Shown here: piece by piece, positions 31,551-40,003 of the stretch
How the letters are laid out: each line of letters opens with the position of its first letter
How positions within the stretch are numbered: the first letter of the stretch is position 1
DNA from: Chloroflexota bacterium
Lineage (GTDB): Bacteria; Chloroflexota; Limnocylindria; Limnocylindrales; CSP1-4
Direction: 5' to 3'
Assembly: GCA_003169735.1 (NCBI GenBank)
Contig: PNAP01000082.1
Span: forward strand, 1-41,720
DNA length: 41,720 bases
Translations under genes and position numbers: made by a program
The notes under the pieces: generated by a model
The model's database searches: none
Told to the model about the DNA's origin: nothing
What the model saw: the letters and a program-made list of their open reading frames with translations, nothing else

Positions 31551-31559
31551 TGCCGCGGC

Positions 31560-31883
31560 ATGGAATCAGTGTTCTGCCCGCGGTGTGAATCGGAGCTCCA
31601 GGGGGAGCCCCAGGTCTGCCCTGCCTGCGGCTACGACGAATCGGTCGAGGGTGCTCCGACGGCCCCGGTCGAGGACATCCCCTATTCCGAGCGGTACGGG
31701 ACCATCGCCTCGGCGTCGCCGCGTCGCCGGTCGCCGTTCCGGATCAGCCGGACTCGGTTGCTGGTCGTCTTCGCGATCCTCGCCATCATCGTGCTGTATG
31801 CCTCGCTCGTGACCATCCGCGACATGCGCGCGCGGAACGGCGCCTTCGTGGTCGAGCCGACCCATTACGGGACGCTCGTCTAG
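31560..31883 (+). CDS. Zinc-ribbon membrane protein
   Basis: 107 aa. Residues 1-25 form a zinc ribbon (F-C-P-R-C-E-S-E-L, later V-C-P-A-C-G-Y-D). A ~35-residue linker follows, then one membrane helix at ~66-86 (L-L-V-V-F-A-I-L-A-I-I-V-L-Y-A) and a ~20-residue tail outside. The ribbon-plus-single-helix layout is common in small uncharacterised bacterial proteins; it may anchor a partner at the membrane. No family name can be given. It ends one base before the 3' end of the convergent HMG-CoA lyase gene. Confidence 0.7.
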   Translation: MESVFCPRCESELQGEPQVCPACGYDESVEGAPTAPVEDIPYSERYGTIASASPRRRSPFRISRTRLLVVFAILAIIVLYASLVTIRDMRARNGAFVVEPTHYGTLV

Positions 31884-32804
31884 CTAGACTCGTTCACCCG
31901 ACGGCTTGAACGCCCCTGCCTGGCCGACCTTGCTGGCGAGAGGGCGACCGAGTGCATCGGCGATGTAGCGCGCCGCCGCAAGCACCCCTTCGAGCGAGAC
32001 GCCGTGTTCGATGCCCATCGCGTCGAGGAGGTACACGAGGTCTTCTGTCGCAAGGTTCCCCGCCGCGCCGGGGGCGTAGGGGCAGCCGCCGGTGCCGCCG
32101 GTCGAGGAGTCGAAGCAGGTCACGCCATCCTCGAGGCCAGCAACGACATTCGCGAGCGCCGTGCCGCGCGTGTCGTGGAAGTGGTAGGCGAGCTGGTCGA
32201 GTGACAGGCCCGCGCCGAGAGCCAGTTCGGTCATCTCGTGCACCTGCGAGGGAACGCCGACGCCGATCGTGTCACCGAGGCAGATCTCCTCGGCGCCCAG
32301 GTCGAGCAGGCGGGTCGCGAGCTCGATGACCCTGGCCGGCTCGACGCGGCCGCTGTACGGGCAGCCGAAGGCGGTCGACACGTAGGCCCGGGTCCACATG
32401 CCCTGCTGCGCAGCCCGGGCGAGGACCGGCCGAAACGCCGCCAGCGATTCGTCCACGGTCATTCCGATGTTCGCCTTGGTGAAGGCCTCGCTCGCCGCGG
32501 TGAAGACGGCTATCGAGCGCGCGCCGGCCGCCTCGGCTCGTTCCATGCCCCGCCAATTCGGCACGAGCACCGGGTATCGGACGCCATTGTCGCGCGGCAT
32601 CCTGGTCATCAGCTCGTCCGCGTCGGCCAGTTGGGGGATCGCCTTCGGCGACACGAAACTGGTGACCTCGATCTCGCGCAGGCCGGCGGCCGCCAGCCGC
32701 GCGATGAACTCGAGCTTGACGTTGGTCGAGAGCAGCTGGGCCTCGTTCTGGAGCCCGTCGCGCGGCCCGACCTCATAGATTCGGACGCGGGCCGGCAGCT
32801 TCAT
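31884..32804 (-). CDS. liuE: Hydroxymethylglutaryl-CoA lyase
   Basis: 306 aa TIM-barrel enzyme. V-R-I-Y-E-V-G-P-R-D-G-L-Q-N-E at the N-terminus holds the metal and catalytic residues. E-V-T-S-F-V-S-P-K follows, then H-F-H-D-T-R-G-T-A-L-A-N (metal histidines) and G-T-G-G-C-P-Y-A-P-G-A-A-G-N with the catalytic cysteine. Splits HMG-CoA to acetoacetate and acetyl-CoA, the last step of leucine breakdown. ATG at 32804 chosen: AGGG lies upstream of it, whereas the in-frame GTG at 32813 has almost no leader. It follows the carboxylase alpha gene by 10 bp, as in liu operons. Confidence 0.92.
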   Translation of the reverse strand: MKLPARVRIYEVGPRDGLQNEAQLLSTNVKLEFIARLAAAGLREIEVTSFVSPKAIPQLADADELMTRMPRDNGVRYPVLVPNWRGMERAEAAGARSIAVFTAASEAFTKANIGMTVDESLAAFRPVLARAAQQGMWTRAYVSTAFGCPYSGRVEPARVIELATRLLDLGAEEICLGDTIGVGVPSQVHEMTELALGAGLSLDQLAYHFHDTRGTALANVVAGLEDGVTCFDSSTGGTGGCPYAPGAAGNLATEDLVYLLDAMGIEHGVSLEGVLAAARYIADALGRPLASKVGQAGAFKPSGERV

Positions 32805-32814
32805 CAGGAGCACC

Positions 32815-34833
32815 CTACTCCAGCTCGACGAGCGCGTCGCCGCGCTGGACCTGCTGCCCGGTCGCCACGAGGACCCGCGTGACCGTCGCCATCGCCGGTG
32901 CCGTCACGGCGTTCTCCATCTTCATCGCCTCGAGGACGACGAGGGTCTGCCCAGGCTCGACTTCGTCGCCCTCGGCCACCTTGACGGCCAGGACCTGGCC
33001 TGGCATCGGAGCGACGACGGTGGCGATGGCGCCTTTGTCACGTTGTGCGTGGCGAAGCGCCTCGTCGACCGTGGGTGGTGGCGCGAGGCGTGCCCGGTAG
33101 GCGCGGCCGGAGACATCGACGAGGATCTCGTCGCTGGAGATGGTCGTAGCAATGCCGGGCCCGACGTGGACGGGGACGGCGACGTCGCGTTCGTCGGCGC
33201 CGATCCGGACGCGGACGGCGGGCCGGGCGTTGAGGCGGAAGCCGGTGGCGATGCCGTTGGCCGTCTTGCCGGCGGTGAGGCCGGTCGCGGCGGCTGCGAA
33301 GGAGCGATCCAGGAGGTCGGGGCCGTCCGTCGGGGCCCAGATCGCATCGATCGTGTCGGTGCGGGCGTCGCCGGTGCGGACCTCGGGACGCTGAAGGAGC
33401 CACTCGAGGAAGCCGCGGTTGGTGGTAAGGCCACTCACCCTGGTCGTTCCGAGCGCGGCCGCGAGGTGATTCAGCGCCTCGTCGCGCGTCTCGGCCCAAG
33501 CCAGGATCTTGGCCAGCAACGGGTCGTAGCGCGTGCCGATGACATCGCCCGCGCCCGCGCCCGCATCGATGCGGATGCCATCGCCGGCCGGCCACTCGAC
33601 CGATTCGATGGGGCCGGAGGCGGGGAGGAACCCCTCCCATGGATCTTCCGCGTAGAGGCGGGCCTCCGCCGCGTGGCCGTGCCACGAGACATCGGCCTGC
33701 GTGAAGCCGAGCGGCTGTCCCGCCGCGATGCGCAGCTGGTCCGCGACCAGATCGCGCCCCGTGACCAGTTCGGTGACCGGATGCTCGACCTGGAGGCGGG
33801 CATTGACCTCCAGGAAGAAGGCGCCGCCGCGATCGTCGAGCAGGAACTCGGCCGTGCCCGCGCCGACGTATCCGGCCGCGGTCGCGAGGCGCAGCGCGGC
33901 GCCGCCGAGGCGCTCGCGCAGAACGGCGTCGACCGCGGGAGACGGCGACTCCTCGATCACCTTCTGGTGGCGCCGCTGGAGCGAGCAGTCGCGCTCACCC
34001 AGATGCACGGCGCCACCGTGGCTGTCGATCAGGAACTGGATCTCGACGTGGCGCGGCCGCTCGATGAAGCGCTCCAGGATCAGCCGCTCATCGGCGAACG
34101 CGACCTTCGCTTCGCGGCGTGCCTGAGCGAGGACCTCTGGGCATTCCTCGGCCGACGTGATGACGTGCATGCCCTTGCCGCCGCCACCTGCGCTGGGCTT
34201 GGCCAGAACTGGAAAGCCGATGCGCTCGGCCTCGGCCGTCAGTCGAGCGTCTGACTGGTCCTGGCCCTCGTACCCGGGCAGGATCGGCACGCCAGCGCTC
34301 GCCGCGAGGCGACGGCCCGCTGCCTTGTCGCCGAGTGCCCGCATCGCGGATCCTGGCGGCCCGACCCAGATGAGCCCCGCGGCCACGACCGCGTCGGCAA
34401 AGTCAGCGTTCTCGGCGAGGAAACCGTAACCGGGATGGATCGCATCGGCGTTCGCATGGCGCGCCGCCCGCAGCACAGCCTCGGCATCGAGGTAGGTGGT
34501 CGCGAGTGGCACGATCTCATCCGCCTGGCGCGACCACCACGCGCGCGCCTGGTCCTCGGGAACGAGCGCCAGGCAGGTGATGCCCATATCGCGGCAGGTC
34601 CGCGCGATCCGGACGACCAGCTCGCCGCGGTTGGCCACCAGTAGTCGGCGGATGGCTCGATGGTTCGGCGGTACGGCATTCGGCTCGACTGCCGCCAGCG
34701 CCGACGCATCGACCTTGAGCCGGGCGCCGACCTGGACCGCCGGCAGCTTTCCCTCGCGCAGCCCCCGCTGCACCGTGCGCGTCGTCACGCCGAGCCGTTT
34801 CGCCGCCTCTCCCGGCCCGATCGCGTCACTCAC
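32815..34833 (-). CDS. liuD: Methylcrotonyl-CoA carboxylase-type biotin subunit with N-terminal HTH domain
   Basis: 672 aa. Residues 1-~50 are an excisionase/MerR-type helix-turn-helix: I-G-P-G-E-A-A-K-R-L-G-V-T-T-R-T-V-Q-R, then L-P-A-V-Q-V-G-A-R-L-K-V. From ~62 a normal biotin carboxylase begins (L-L-V-A-N-R-G-E-L-V-V-R-I), with A-K-P-S-A-G-G-G-G-K-G-M for ATP and E-V-N-A-R-L-Q-V-E-H-P for metal. The last 70 residues are a biotin carrier domain; biotin would attach to Lys638 in E-A-M-K-M-E-N. The partner is the beta subunit at 37138-38763. GTG at 34833 chosen over GTG 34836 for the 6-nt spacing to the promoter. A DNA-binding domain on this enzyme is highly unusual. Confidence 0.88.
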   Translation of the reverse strand: MSDAIGPGEAAKRLGVTTRTVQRGLREGKLPAVQVGARLKVDASALAAVEPNAVPPNHRAIRRLLVANRGELVVRIARTCRDMGITCLALVPEDQARAWWSRQADEIVPLATTYLDAEAVLRAARHANADAIHPGYGFLAENADFADAVVAAGLIWVGPPGSAMRALGDKAAGRRLAASAGVPILPGYEGQDQSDARLTAEAERIGFPVLAKPSAGGGGKGMHVITSAEECPEVLAQARREAKVAFADERLILERFIERPRHVEIQFLIDSHGGAVHLGERDCSLQRRHQKVIEESPSPAVDAVLRERLGGAALRLATAAGYVGAGTAEFLLDDRGGAFFLEVNARLQVEHPVTELVTGRDLVADQLRIAAGQPLGFTQADVSWHGHAAEARLYAEDPWEGFLPASGPIESVEWPAGDGIRIDAGAGAGDVIGTRYDPLLAKILAWAETRDEALNHLAAALGTTRVSGLTTNRGFLEWLLQRPEVRTGDARTDTIDAIWAPTDGPDLLDRSFAAAATGLTAGKTANGIATGFRLNARPAVRVRIGADERDVAVPVHVGPGIATTISSDEILVDVSGRAYRARLAPPPTVDEALRHAQRDKGAIATVVAPMPGQVLAVKVAEGDEVEPGQTLVVLEAMKMENAVTAPAMATVTRVLVATGQQVQRGDALVELE

Positions 34834-34839
34834 CACGTG

Positions 34840-34868
34840 AATGTCGCGTTTGTCGCGTTACGTGTCAA
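34840..34868 (-). promoter_or_regulatory. Promoter with tandem repeats, HTH-carboxylase gene
   Basis: Minus strand: consensus -35 TTGACA (34863-34868), 17-bp spacer, GACATT as -10 (34840-34845), 6 nt to GTG. The spacer carries two exact, directly adjacent copies of AACGCGACA (34851-34859 and 34842-34850), the second reaching into the -10. A protein bound to these repeats would block polymerase. Confidence 0.6.
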
Positions 34869-35042
34869 GTCGCGGCGCCGAGTCGACCCGGGTGCGCCTC
34901 CCTCCAGATGGGCAGGTTACAGCCACGATTCCGCCGAGCAGCGCTCCGTTCTATGCGCATGCGCCCCTGATGCCCGTTTGGCGAGAGGCGAGGGAATGAT
35001 GGTCATGTGATGCCCGATCGGCGGGAAACGGCTCGCGGGCGA

Positions 35043-35082
35043 GACTCAGCCACTGTCCTCGGGACTCAGTCGCTGTCCTCTT
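35043..35082. repeat. Two-copy 20-bp tandem duplication at gene end
   Basis: GACTCAGCCACTGTCCTCGG (35043-35062) and GACTCAGTCGCTGTCCTCTT (35063-35082). The second copy holds the last codons (E-D-S-D) and stop of the hydratase gene; the first, just outside, repeats them. The 174 bp between this and the promoter at 34868 show nothing recognisable. Confidence 0.75.
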
Positions 35083-35875
35083 GCGACCAGCCGGGTTTGC
35101 GATGCTCGAGGAAAGCGCGCAACCCTTCCTGGCCCTCGGCGCTGGTTCGTTGGCCGGCGATGCGGCGCGCGGTGTGCCAGCGGGTCGATTCGTGCGGCAG
35201 GCCGCGCACCTCACGGACGATCGCCTTGGCGGCGCGCGCGGCGGTCGGTCCGGCGGCGAGCAGGTCGGCCACGGCCGAGTCGACCGCCGCGTCCAGCGCT
35301 TCGGCGCCCTCGACGACCTCGTGGACAAGCCCTATCCGCAACGCGCGCATCGCATCGAAGCGCCGCCCTCCCGGGAACAGTGCCCGCGCCTGGCTCTCAC
35401 CGATCTTGGCGATGACGAACGGGCTGATGACCGAGGGCAGGATCCCAAGGCGCGTCTCGGTGAAGCCGAAGCGCGTGCCGATCTCGGCGATGACGAGATC
35501 CGCGACCGCGCACAACCCCATGCCGCCACCGAGTGCGGCACCCTGGACGCGCGCGATGACCGGCGCGGGGCAACGATCGATGGAGTCGAACATCTGGGCC
35601 ATCGCCATGGCGTCCTGTTCGTTCTGCTCGCGCGTCAGGCCGAGGCTGGCGCGCATCCAGGTGATATCGGCCCCGGCGCAGAACGATTGTCCATCGCCAG
35701 CGAGGATGACGGCGCGGAGGGCGACGGGCGTCTCCGTCTCGAACCCGGCGAAGGTCCGGCGCAGCTCGTCGATGAGCGCCGCATCGAAGGCGTTGTGGAT
35801 CTCGGGCCGCGCGAGCACCACCCGTGCCACGCAACCACCGGGTCCGGTCCGCTCCACGCGCAGATGGTCACTCAT
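35066..35875 (-). CDS. liuC: Enoyl-CoA hydratase/isomerase, likely methylglutaconyl-CoA hydratase
   Basis: 269 aa crotonase-fold enzyme. S-F-C-A-G-A-D-I-T-W-M (oxyanion-hole strand) and V-Q-G-A-A-L-G-G-G-M-G-L-C-A-V-A-D-L-V-I-A are the family motifs; T-E-T-R-L-G-I-L-P holds the usual acid/base region. In this gene set the expected reaction is 3-methylglutaconyl-CoA to HMG-CoA; the fold alone does not settle the substrate. ATG at 35875 overlaps the MOSC-GNAT stop (ATGA). It is the last gene of the first half of the leucine set; the HTH-carboxylase gene follows after its own promoter. Confidence 0.88.
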   Translation of the reverse strand: MSDHLRVERTGPGGCVARVVLARPEIHNAFDAALIDELRRTFAGFETETPVALRAVILAGDGQSFCAGADITWMRASLGLTREQNEQDAMAMAQMFDSIDRCPAPVIARVQGAALGGGMGLCAVADLVIAEIGTRFGFTETRLGILPSVISPFVIAKIGESQARALFPGGRRFDAMRALRIGLVHEVVEGAEALDAAVDSAVADLLAAGPTAARAAKAIVREVRGLPHESTRWHTARRIAGQRTSAEGQEGLRAFLEHRKPGWSQEDSD

Positions 35876-37113
35876 GGATCGAACCGATAGACGGGCCGCT
35901 CCCAGACCCGAGCGAATCCCATCGCCGCGAGGTTGCGCTCCGAGAAGCCGTCCAGCGGGGCCTGCGAGGTGATGACGTCGCAGCCGAGTTGTGCCGCGAG
36001 CCGCGCCCGCGCCGCGATGAGTGCCCGCTGCACGCCGCGGCCACGCGCCTGCGGCACGACCATGCCGCTGCGAAGGAGCGCGGCGCGCTTGTGGACATGC
36101 AGCGAGCCGACGCCGACGGCGACGCCGCCCTCCTCGGCGATGACCACGTGCACGCCGCGCGACGCCAGGAGATGCTCGGCGGGATCGAGCCACGGCCGGG
36201 CGCCCACGGCGTCCAGTGCGAGGGCACGAACGCAGATGTCCGCCCACTCGGCCCACTCATCCGGTCGCAGCGCGCGGATGGTCACGCCGTCAACGGAGGC
36301 TGTCGGGACCTCGATGGGGTCGGTGACCATGATGGCCAGGGTGAAGTCCGGCGCGGCGTCCGGCCACGGCGGCGTCTCGGTCGGCAACCAGCCGGTCACG
36401 CCCGCCGCTCGATAATGGTCGAGCACCATCGGCAGGAACTGTGGCAGCCCGCGCAGCCCGGTGCAGTTGTTGAACATCGTGCCGGGCAGGTCCGGCGAGG
36501 CGGCCGCAGACAGGTCCCCGTCGTCCAGGATGCGCACGTCGTGACCGGCCGCGCGACCCGCCCGCCAGAGCCGCAGGTTGGCCTCCTGCTCGGCTTCGTC
36601 CAGCCGGTCGAGCAGTCGATGGGTCAGGGCGTTCGAGTCTTCCGCGGGCGCCAGCAGTTCGATCCGGTCGCCAGGCTTGACTTCGCCCTCGACCAGGACG
36701 CGCGCGTACATGCGCGAATCGGACGGGAAGAGCTTGATCGAGATCCGGTTGATCCGGCCCGCGTTGAAGTTGGGCCGCTGCGTGTCGCACGGCATGGCCG
36801 GGCTGGCCAGCTCCATGAGCAGCGTGTCGCCGACGCGCACCCGGGTCCCGACGGGCAGATCCGACCAGTCGATGCCCTCGGTGGTCAGGTTCTCACCGAC
36901 GGATCCGGGTCCCAGCGGATGGCCCTCCGCCTGGACACGCGCGATGGCCTCGACGCCGAACAGACACACGGCTCGATGCGGACCGCCGTGGACGGTCGGC
37001 TCGTTGTGCGCATCGCCCTCGACCCCGAGCGTGCCCACCCAGGCGCGCTCGATGGGCAGCTTCGGGAGCCCTCCCGGCGAGACGTTGACGGAGATGACTC
37101 GGCCGCTCTGCAC
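35872..37113 (-). CDS. MOSC-GNAT fusion protein
   Basis: 413 aa. Residues 1-~155 are a MOSC domain: V-S-P-G-G-L-P-K, V-H-G-G-P-H-R-A-V-C-L, G-S-V-G-E-N-L-T-T-E-G, and the conserved cysteine in A-M-P-C-D-T-Q-R (~109). A ~110-residue linker region follows. Residues ~270-413 are a GNAT acetyltransferase: V-T-I-R-A-L-R-P-D-E-W, M-V-V-P-Q-A-R-G-R-G-V-Q-R-A-L-I and N-L-A-A-M-G-F-A-R-V. MOSC domains bind sulfur or molybdenum cofactor species in other proteins; how that serves leucine catabolism is not clear. GTG at 37113 follows TAGCAT by 6 nt. It sits between the carboxylase beta and hydratase genes. Confidence 0.82.
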   Translation of the reverse strand: MQSGRVISVNVSPGGLPKLPIERAWVGTLGVEGDAHNEPTVHGGPHRAVCLFGVEAIARVQAEGHPLGPGSVGENLTTEGIDWSDLPVGTRVRVGDTLLMELASPAMPCDTQRPNFNAGRINRISIKLFPSDSRMYARVLVEGEVKPGDRIELLAPAEDSNALTHRLLDRLDEAEQEANLRLWRAGRAAGHDVRILDDGDLSAAASPDLPGTMFNNCTGLRGLPQFLPMVLDHYRAAGVTGWLPTETPPWPDAAPDFTLAIMVTDPIEVPTASVDGVTIRALRPDEWAEWADICVRALALDAVGARPWLDPAEHLLASRGVHVVIAEEGGVAVGVGSLHVHKRAALLRSGMVVPQARGRGVQRALIAARARLAAQLGCDVITSQAPLDGFSERNLAAMGFARVWERPVYRFDP

Positions 37114-37119
37114 CCGTGG

Positions 37120-37125
37120 ATGCTA
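37120..37125 (-). promoter_or_regulatory. -10 element, leaderless MOSC-GNAT promoter
   Basis: TAGCAT with 6 nt to the GTG at 37113, in the 24-bp gap after the carboxylase beta gene; identical to the galE element. Confidence 0.45.
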
Positions 37126-37137
37126 CGTGACGTCGGC

Positions 37138-38763
37138 CTACATCCGGAAGACGCCGAAGCGAGTCTCCTCGATGGTGGCATTGAGAGCCGCGCTGATGGC
37201 GAGTGCCAGCACGTCGCGGGTCTGCGCGGGGTCGACGATGCCGTCGTCCCAGAGCCGCGCGGTGGAGTGGTAGGGCGAGCCCTCCGCCTCGTATTGCTCG
37301 AGGATCGGCGCCTCGAAGGCGTCGCGGGCGGCGTCATCGGCGAAGCCGCCGCGAACCGTGGACAGGACGCGCGCCGCTTGCTGGCCGCCCATCACGCTGA
37401 TACGGGCGTTCGGCCACATCCAGAGGCCGCGTGAGCCGTACGCGCGGCCGGCCATGGCGTAGTTGCCGGCACCAAAGGAACCGCCGGTGATGACCGTGAA
37501 CTTGGGCACGGCCGCGCACGCGACCGCGGTCACGAGCTTCGCGCCGTCCTTGGCGATGCCGCCGGCCTCGTACTCGCGGCCGACCATGAAGCCCGTGATG
37601 TTCTGGAGGAACAGCAGCGGTACGCGGCGCTGGCAGGCGAGCTCGATGAAATGCGCGCCTTTGAGCGCGCTCTGGCTGAAGAGCACGCCGTTGTTGGCCA
37701 GGACGCCGATCGGGTAGCCGTCGAGGTGGGCGAAGCCACACACCAGCGTCTCGCCATAGCCCTGCTTGAACTCGTGGAATTCGGATCCATCGACCAGGCG
37801 CGCGATGACCTCACGGGCGTCGTAGCCGCGCCGGAGGTCGGACGGAATGACGCCGTAGAGGCCGGTGGGATCGTCGGCTGCTGCCGAATCGGTCGATTCG
37901 ATGGCGGGCGGACGACTGGCCAGGCGTTCCCATGGCGGATCGGGCTTGCGCCAGGCAAGGCTGGCCACGATCTCGCGTCCGATGGCCAGCGCATGTTCGT
38001 CGTTGAGCGCTTCGTGATCGGCCACGCCGCTGATGCGGGCGTGAACGGCCGCGCCACCGAGCTCCTCGGCCGTGACATCCTCGCCGGTCGCGGCCTTCAC
38101 GAGTGGCGGACCGCCCAGGAAGATGGTGCCCGTGCCGCGCACGATGACCGTCTCGTCGCTCATCGCCGGAACGTAGGCGCCGCCGGCCGTGCACGACCCC
38201 ATCACCAGTGCGACCTGGGGGATGCCGCGCGCCGACATCTGCGCCTGGTTGTAGAAGATGCGCCCGAAGTGGTCGCGGTCGGGGAAGACCTCATCCTGGA
38301 GCGGCAGGAACGCGCCACCCGAGTCGACGAGGTAGATGCACGGCAGCCGATCGGCGAGCGCAATCTCCTGGGCGCGGAGATGCTTCTTGACGGTCATCGG
38401 CAGGTACGTGCCGCCCTTCACCGTCGCGTCATTCGCGACGATGACGCACTCCACGCCGGACACGCGGCCGATGCCCGTGACGATGCCGGCGCCGGGCGCC
38501 TCATCGTCATACAGACCGTTCGCCGCGAGCGGGCTCAGCTCCAGGAACGCCGCGCCCGGGTCCAGCAACCGGTCGATTCGCTCGCGGACGGGGAGCTTGC
38601 CGCGCTCCCGATGCCGAGCGATGGACCGTTCATCGCCCCCCGCGCCACCGGCCGCGAGCGTGTCCGTGCGTGCTCGCAAGTCGGCCACGAGCGCCCGCAT
38701 CGCGGCCGCGTCAGCACGAGACTGGTCGCTTCGCGGCTCGATGTGACTCTTGAGGACAGCCAT
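37138..38763 (-). CDS. liuB: Acyl-CoA (methylcrotonyl-CoA) carboxylase beta subunit
   Basis: 541 aa carboxyltransferase, normal size for Mcc[16 protein letters not shown] near the N-terminus, then [51 protein letters not shown] and [10 protein letters not shown] are strongly conserved in MCC beta. Transfers CO2 from biotin to 3-methylcrotonyl-CoA. Its ATG overlaps the stop of the membrane protein upstream (TGATG), and a TATCAT hexamer 6 nt ahead lies inside that gene's last codons. First catabolic gene of the leucine set. Confidence 0.92.
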   Translation of the reverse strand: MAVLKSHIEPRSDQSRADAAAMRALVADLRARTDTLAAGGAGGDERSIARHRERGKLPVRERIDRLLDPGAAFLELSPLAANGLYDDEAPGAGIVTGIGRVSGVECVIVANDATVKGGTYLPMTVKKHLRAQEIALADRLPCIYLVDSGGAFLPLQDEVFPDRDHFGRIFYNQAQMSARGIPQVALVMGSCTAGGAYVPAMSDETVIVRGTGTIFLGGPPLVKAATGEDVTAEELGGAAVHARISGVADHEALNDEHALAIGREIVASLAWRKPDPPWERLASRPPAIESTDSAAADDPTGLYGVIPSDLRRGYDAREVIARLVDGSEFHEFKQGYGETLVCGFAHLDGYPIGVLANNGVLFSQSALKGAHFIELACQRRVPLLFLQNITGFMVGREYEAGGIAKDGAKLVTAVACAAVPKFTVITGGSFGAGNYAMAGRAYGSRGLWMWPNARISVMGGQQAARVLSTVRGGFADDAARDAFEAPILEQYEAEGSPYHSTARLWDDGIVDPAQTRDVLALAISAALNATIEETRFGVFRM

Positions 38764-39323
38764 CAGCCGATGATAGGCCGCACAACGTCCGGCTCGCGCA
38801 GGATGGCGCGGACCAAATGGGCCCAAACGTAGGCGCAGGACACGGTTACCAGAAGCGCTGGCAATCCGTACGCGACAAGCCCCACCAAGGCGAAGCCAAG
38901 GGATAGGAACAGCGTCTGAGCGATGCCTTCGAGGTTTACCCGGAATCCTTCGATGTTCTGCAGGCTGAGGACGAGGGCGATCGCGTAGGCACCGCTGACA
39001 CACGTGAGGAACGCCATCGGGACGATCGCTCCGATGAGCGTCCGTCCATCGACCGTGCGCGGCGCGAGTCGCCACCCCCACAACGCCGCGCCCGGCAGGC
39101 CGCACGCGATGACGCCTGCGCCGAGGTCCGGCAAGTACGCCGCGGGACGGTTCAGCGCCGCGGCCATCGCGATGGCGCTCCACACGATCCCCATGACCGC
39201 GAGGATCACGCTCGTGGCGACAAGCGCTCCCACCAGTCGGACCCGTCGCGCGATCGGTCGCGCAACGAGGGCCGGATCTGCCGGCGCTGTGAACTTGGTG
39301 TGATTCGGAGGCCAGTCTTTCAT
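38763..39323 (-). CDS. Five-helix membrane protein, unknown family
   Basis: 186 aa. About five membrane helices: ~27-52, ~62-84, ~93-117, ~128-146 and ~148-168; short charged ends. I recognise no family or catalytic motif. The ATG at 39321-39323 is preferred over an in-frame ATG at 39341 and longer versions, because a 9-bp-armed palindrome with a TACTAT hexamer at its centre ends on that ATG. It overlaps the start of the carboxylase beta gene by one base, so it may be co-transcribed with leucine catabolism. A transport or sensing role would be guesswork. Confidence 0.65.
   Translation of the reverse strand: MKDWPPNHTKFTAPADPALVARPIARRVRLVGALVATSVILAVMGIVWSAIAMAAALNRPAAYLPDLGAGVIACGLPGAALWGWRLAPRTVDGRTLIGAIVPMAFLTCVSGAYAIALVLSLQNIEGFRVNLEGIAQTLFLSLGFALVGLVAYGLPALLVTVSCAYVWAHLVRAILREPDVVRPIIG
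38770..38775 (-). promoter_or_regulatory. -10-like element before carboxylase beta gene
   Basis: TATCAT with exactly 6 nt to the ATG at 38763. It is inside the coding end of the upstream gene (codons for P-I-I-G), so coincidence is more likely here than at the intergenic examples. Confidence 0.3.
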
Positions 39324-39342
39324 GCTACTGAATAGTAGCATG
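39321..39342. promoter_or_regulatory. Palindrome covering -10 and start codon
   Basis: CATGCTACT-GAAT-AGTAGCATG: perfect 9-bp arms around 4 nt. On the minus strand it contains TACTAT (39332-39337) 8 nt before the ATG, and begins at a second in-frame ATG (39341). Either a repressor operator or an RNA hairpin that would hide the start codon. Confidence 0.55.
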
Positions 39343-40003
39343 ACGGCATAGGGGTCCCGATTCAGGCTGCAGGGTCGTGCGGAGGTCGCGAGCGTTGCCC
39401 AGCGACTTTTCACCATGGGTGAACAGCACGATCACTTTGGAGGCGGAAGGGGGTTCCAGCCGGCCCTCAAGAGCCCGAGAACTCCTGCGAATGCCCGATT
39501 CGGACCGAATCAGACGCTCGGGAAGCTCGTTTCGAGGGAACTTCGGCGCCCTGTGTCCGCCACGTTCACTCATCGTGGAAAGTGGCCGGAGATTGCGTTC
39601 CGGAGCGTCGGCGGGCGCCGCAATCGGTCCGTGCCGCCGTCCGTGCCCGCACGTCGTCCACAAGGGGGGCGCATCGCGGCAGCATCGGCCCGTGGCTGCT
39701 CATCCGGTCGATCGCATGAATCTTCAGAACGGCCATCGCCGCCGATGATAGGTCTCGCGGTCGCAGGCCGAACTTGTCGCCGGCGCTCCTGCCGGCCGAG
39801 TTTCCACGATCGCTGAACAGCCAGGCCGATTCTTGGGGCTATCTGCCCGTTTAGGCCGCGTCATGAGGCTCCGGGACCCTCGATAGACCTCGATTTCGAC
39901 GTCTTGTCCTCGTCGGGACCCGATTCCAGGGGCCTTATGACCGTCAGGCAGCGTCCGCGTTCATTCATCGTGGAAAGCCACCTGGTAGGCGGTCGAGCGT
40001 GGC
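39343..40003. other. 660-bp stretch without a recognisable gene
   Basis: Open frames exist on both strands but none resembles a known protein or has a convincing start. Two copies of CGTTCA[CT]TCATCGTGGAAAG lie at 39563-39582 and 39958-39977, same orientation. No tRNA-like or terminator structure was evident. It may be decayed coding sequence. Confidence 0.45.

Noticed and set aside
39377-39816. Plus-strand open frames in the gene-free stretch
   Set aside because: No start signals, low-complexity Arg/Ser/Pro translations and no similarity to known families.
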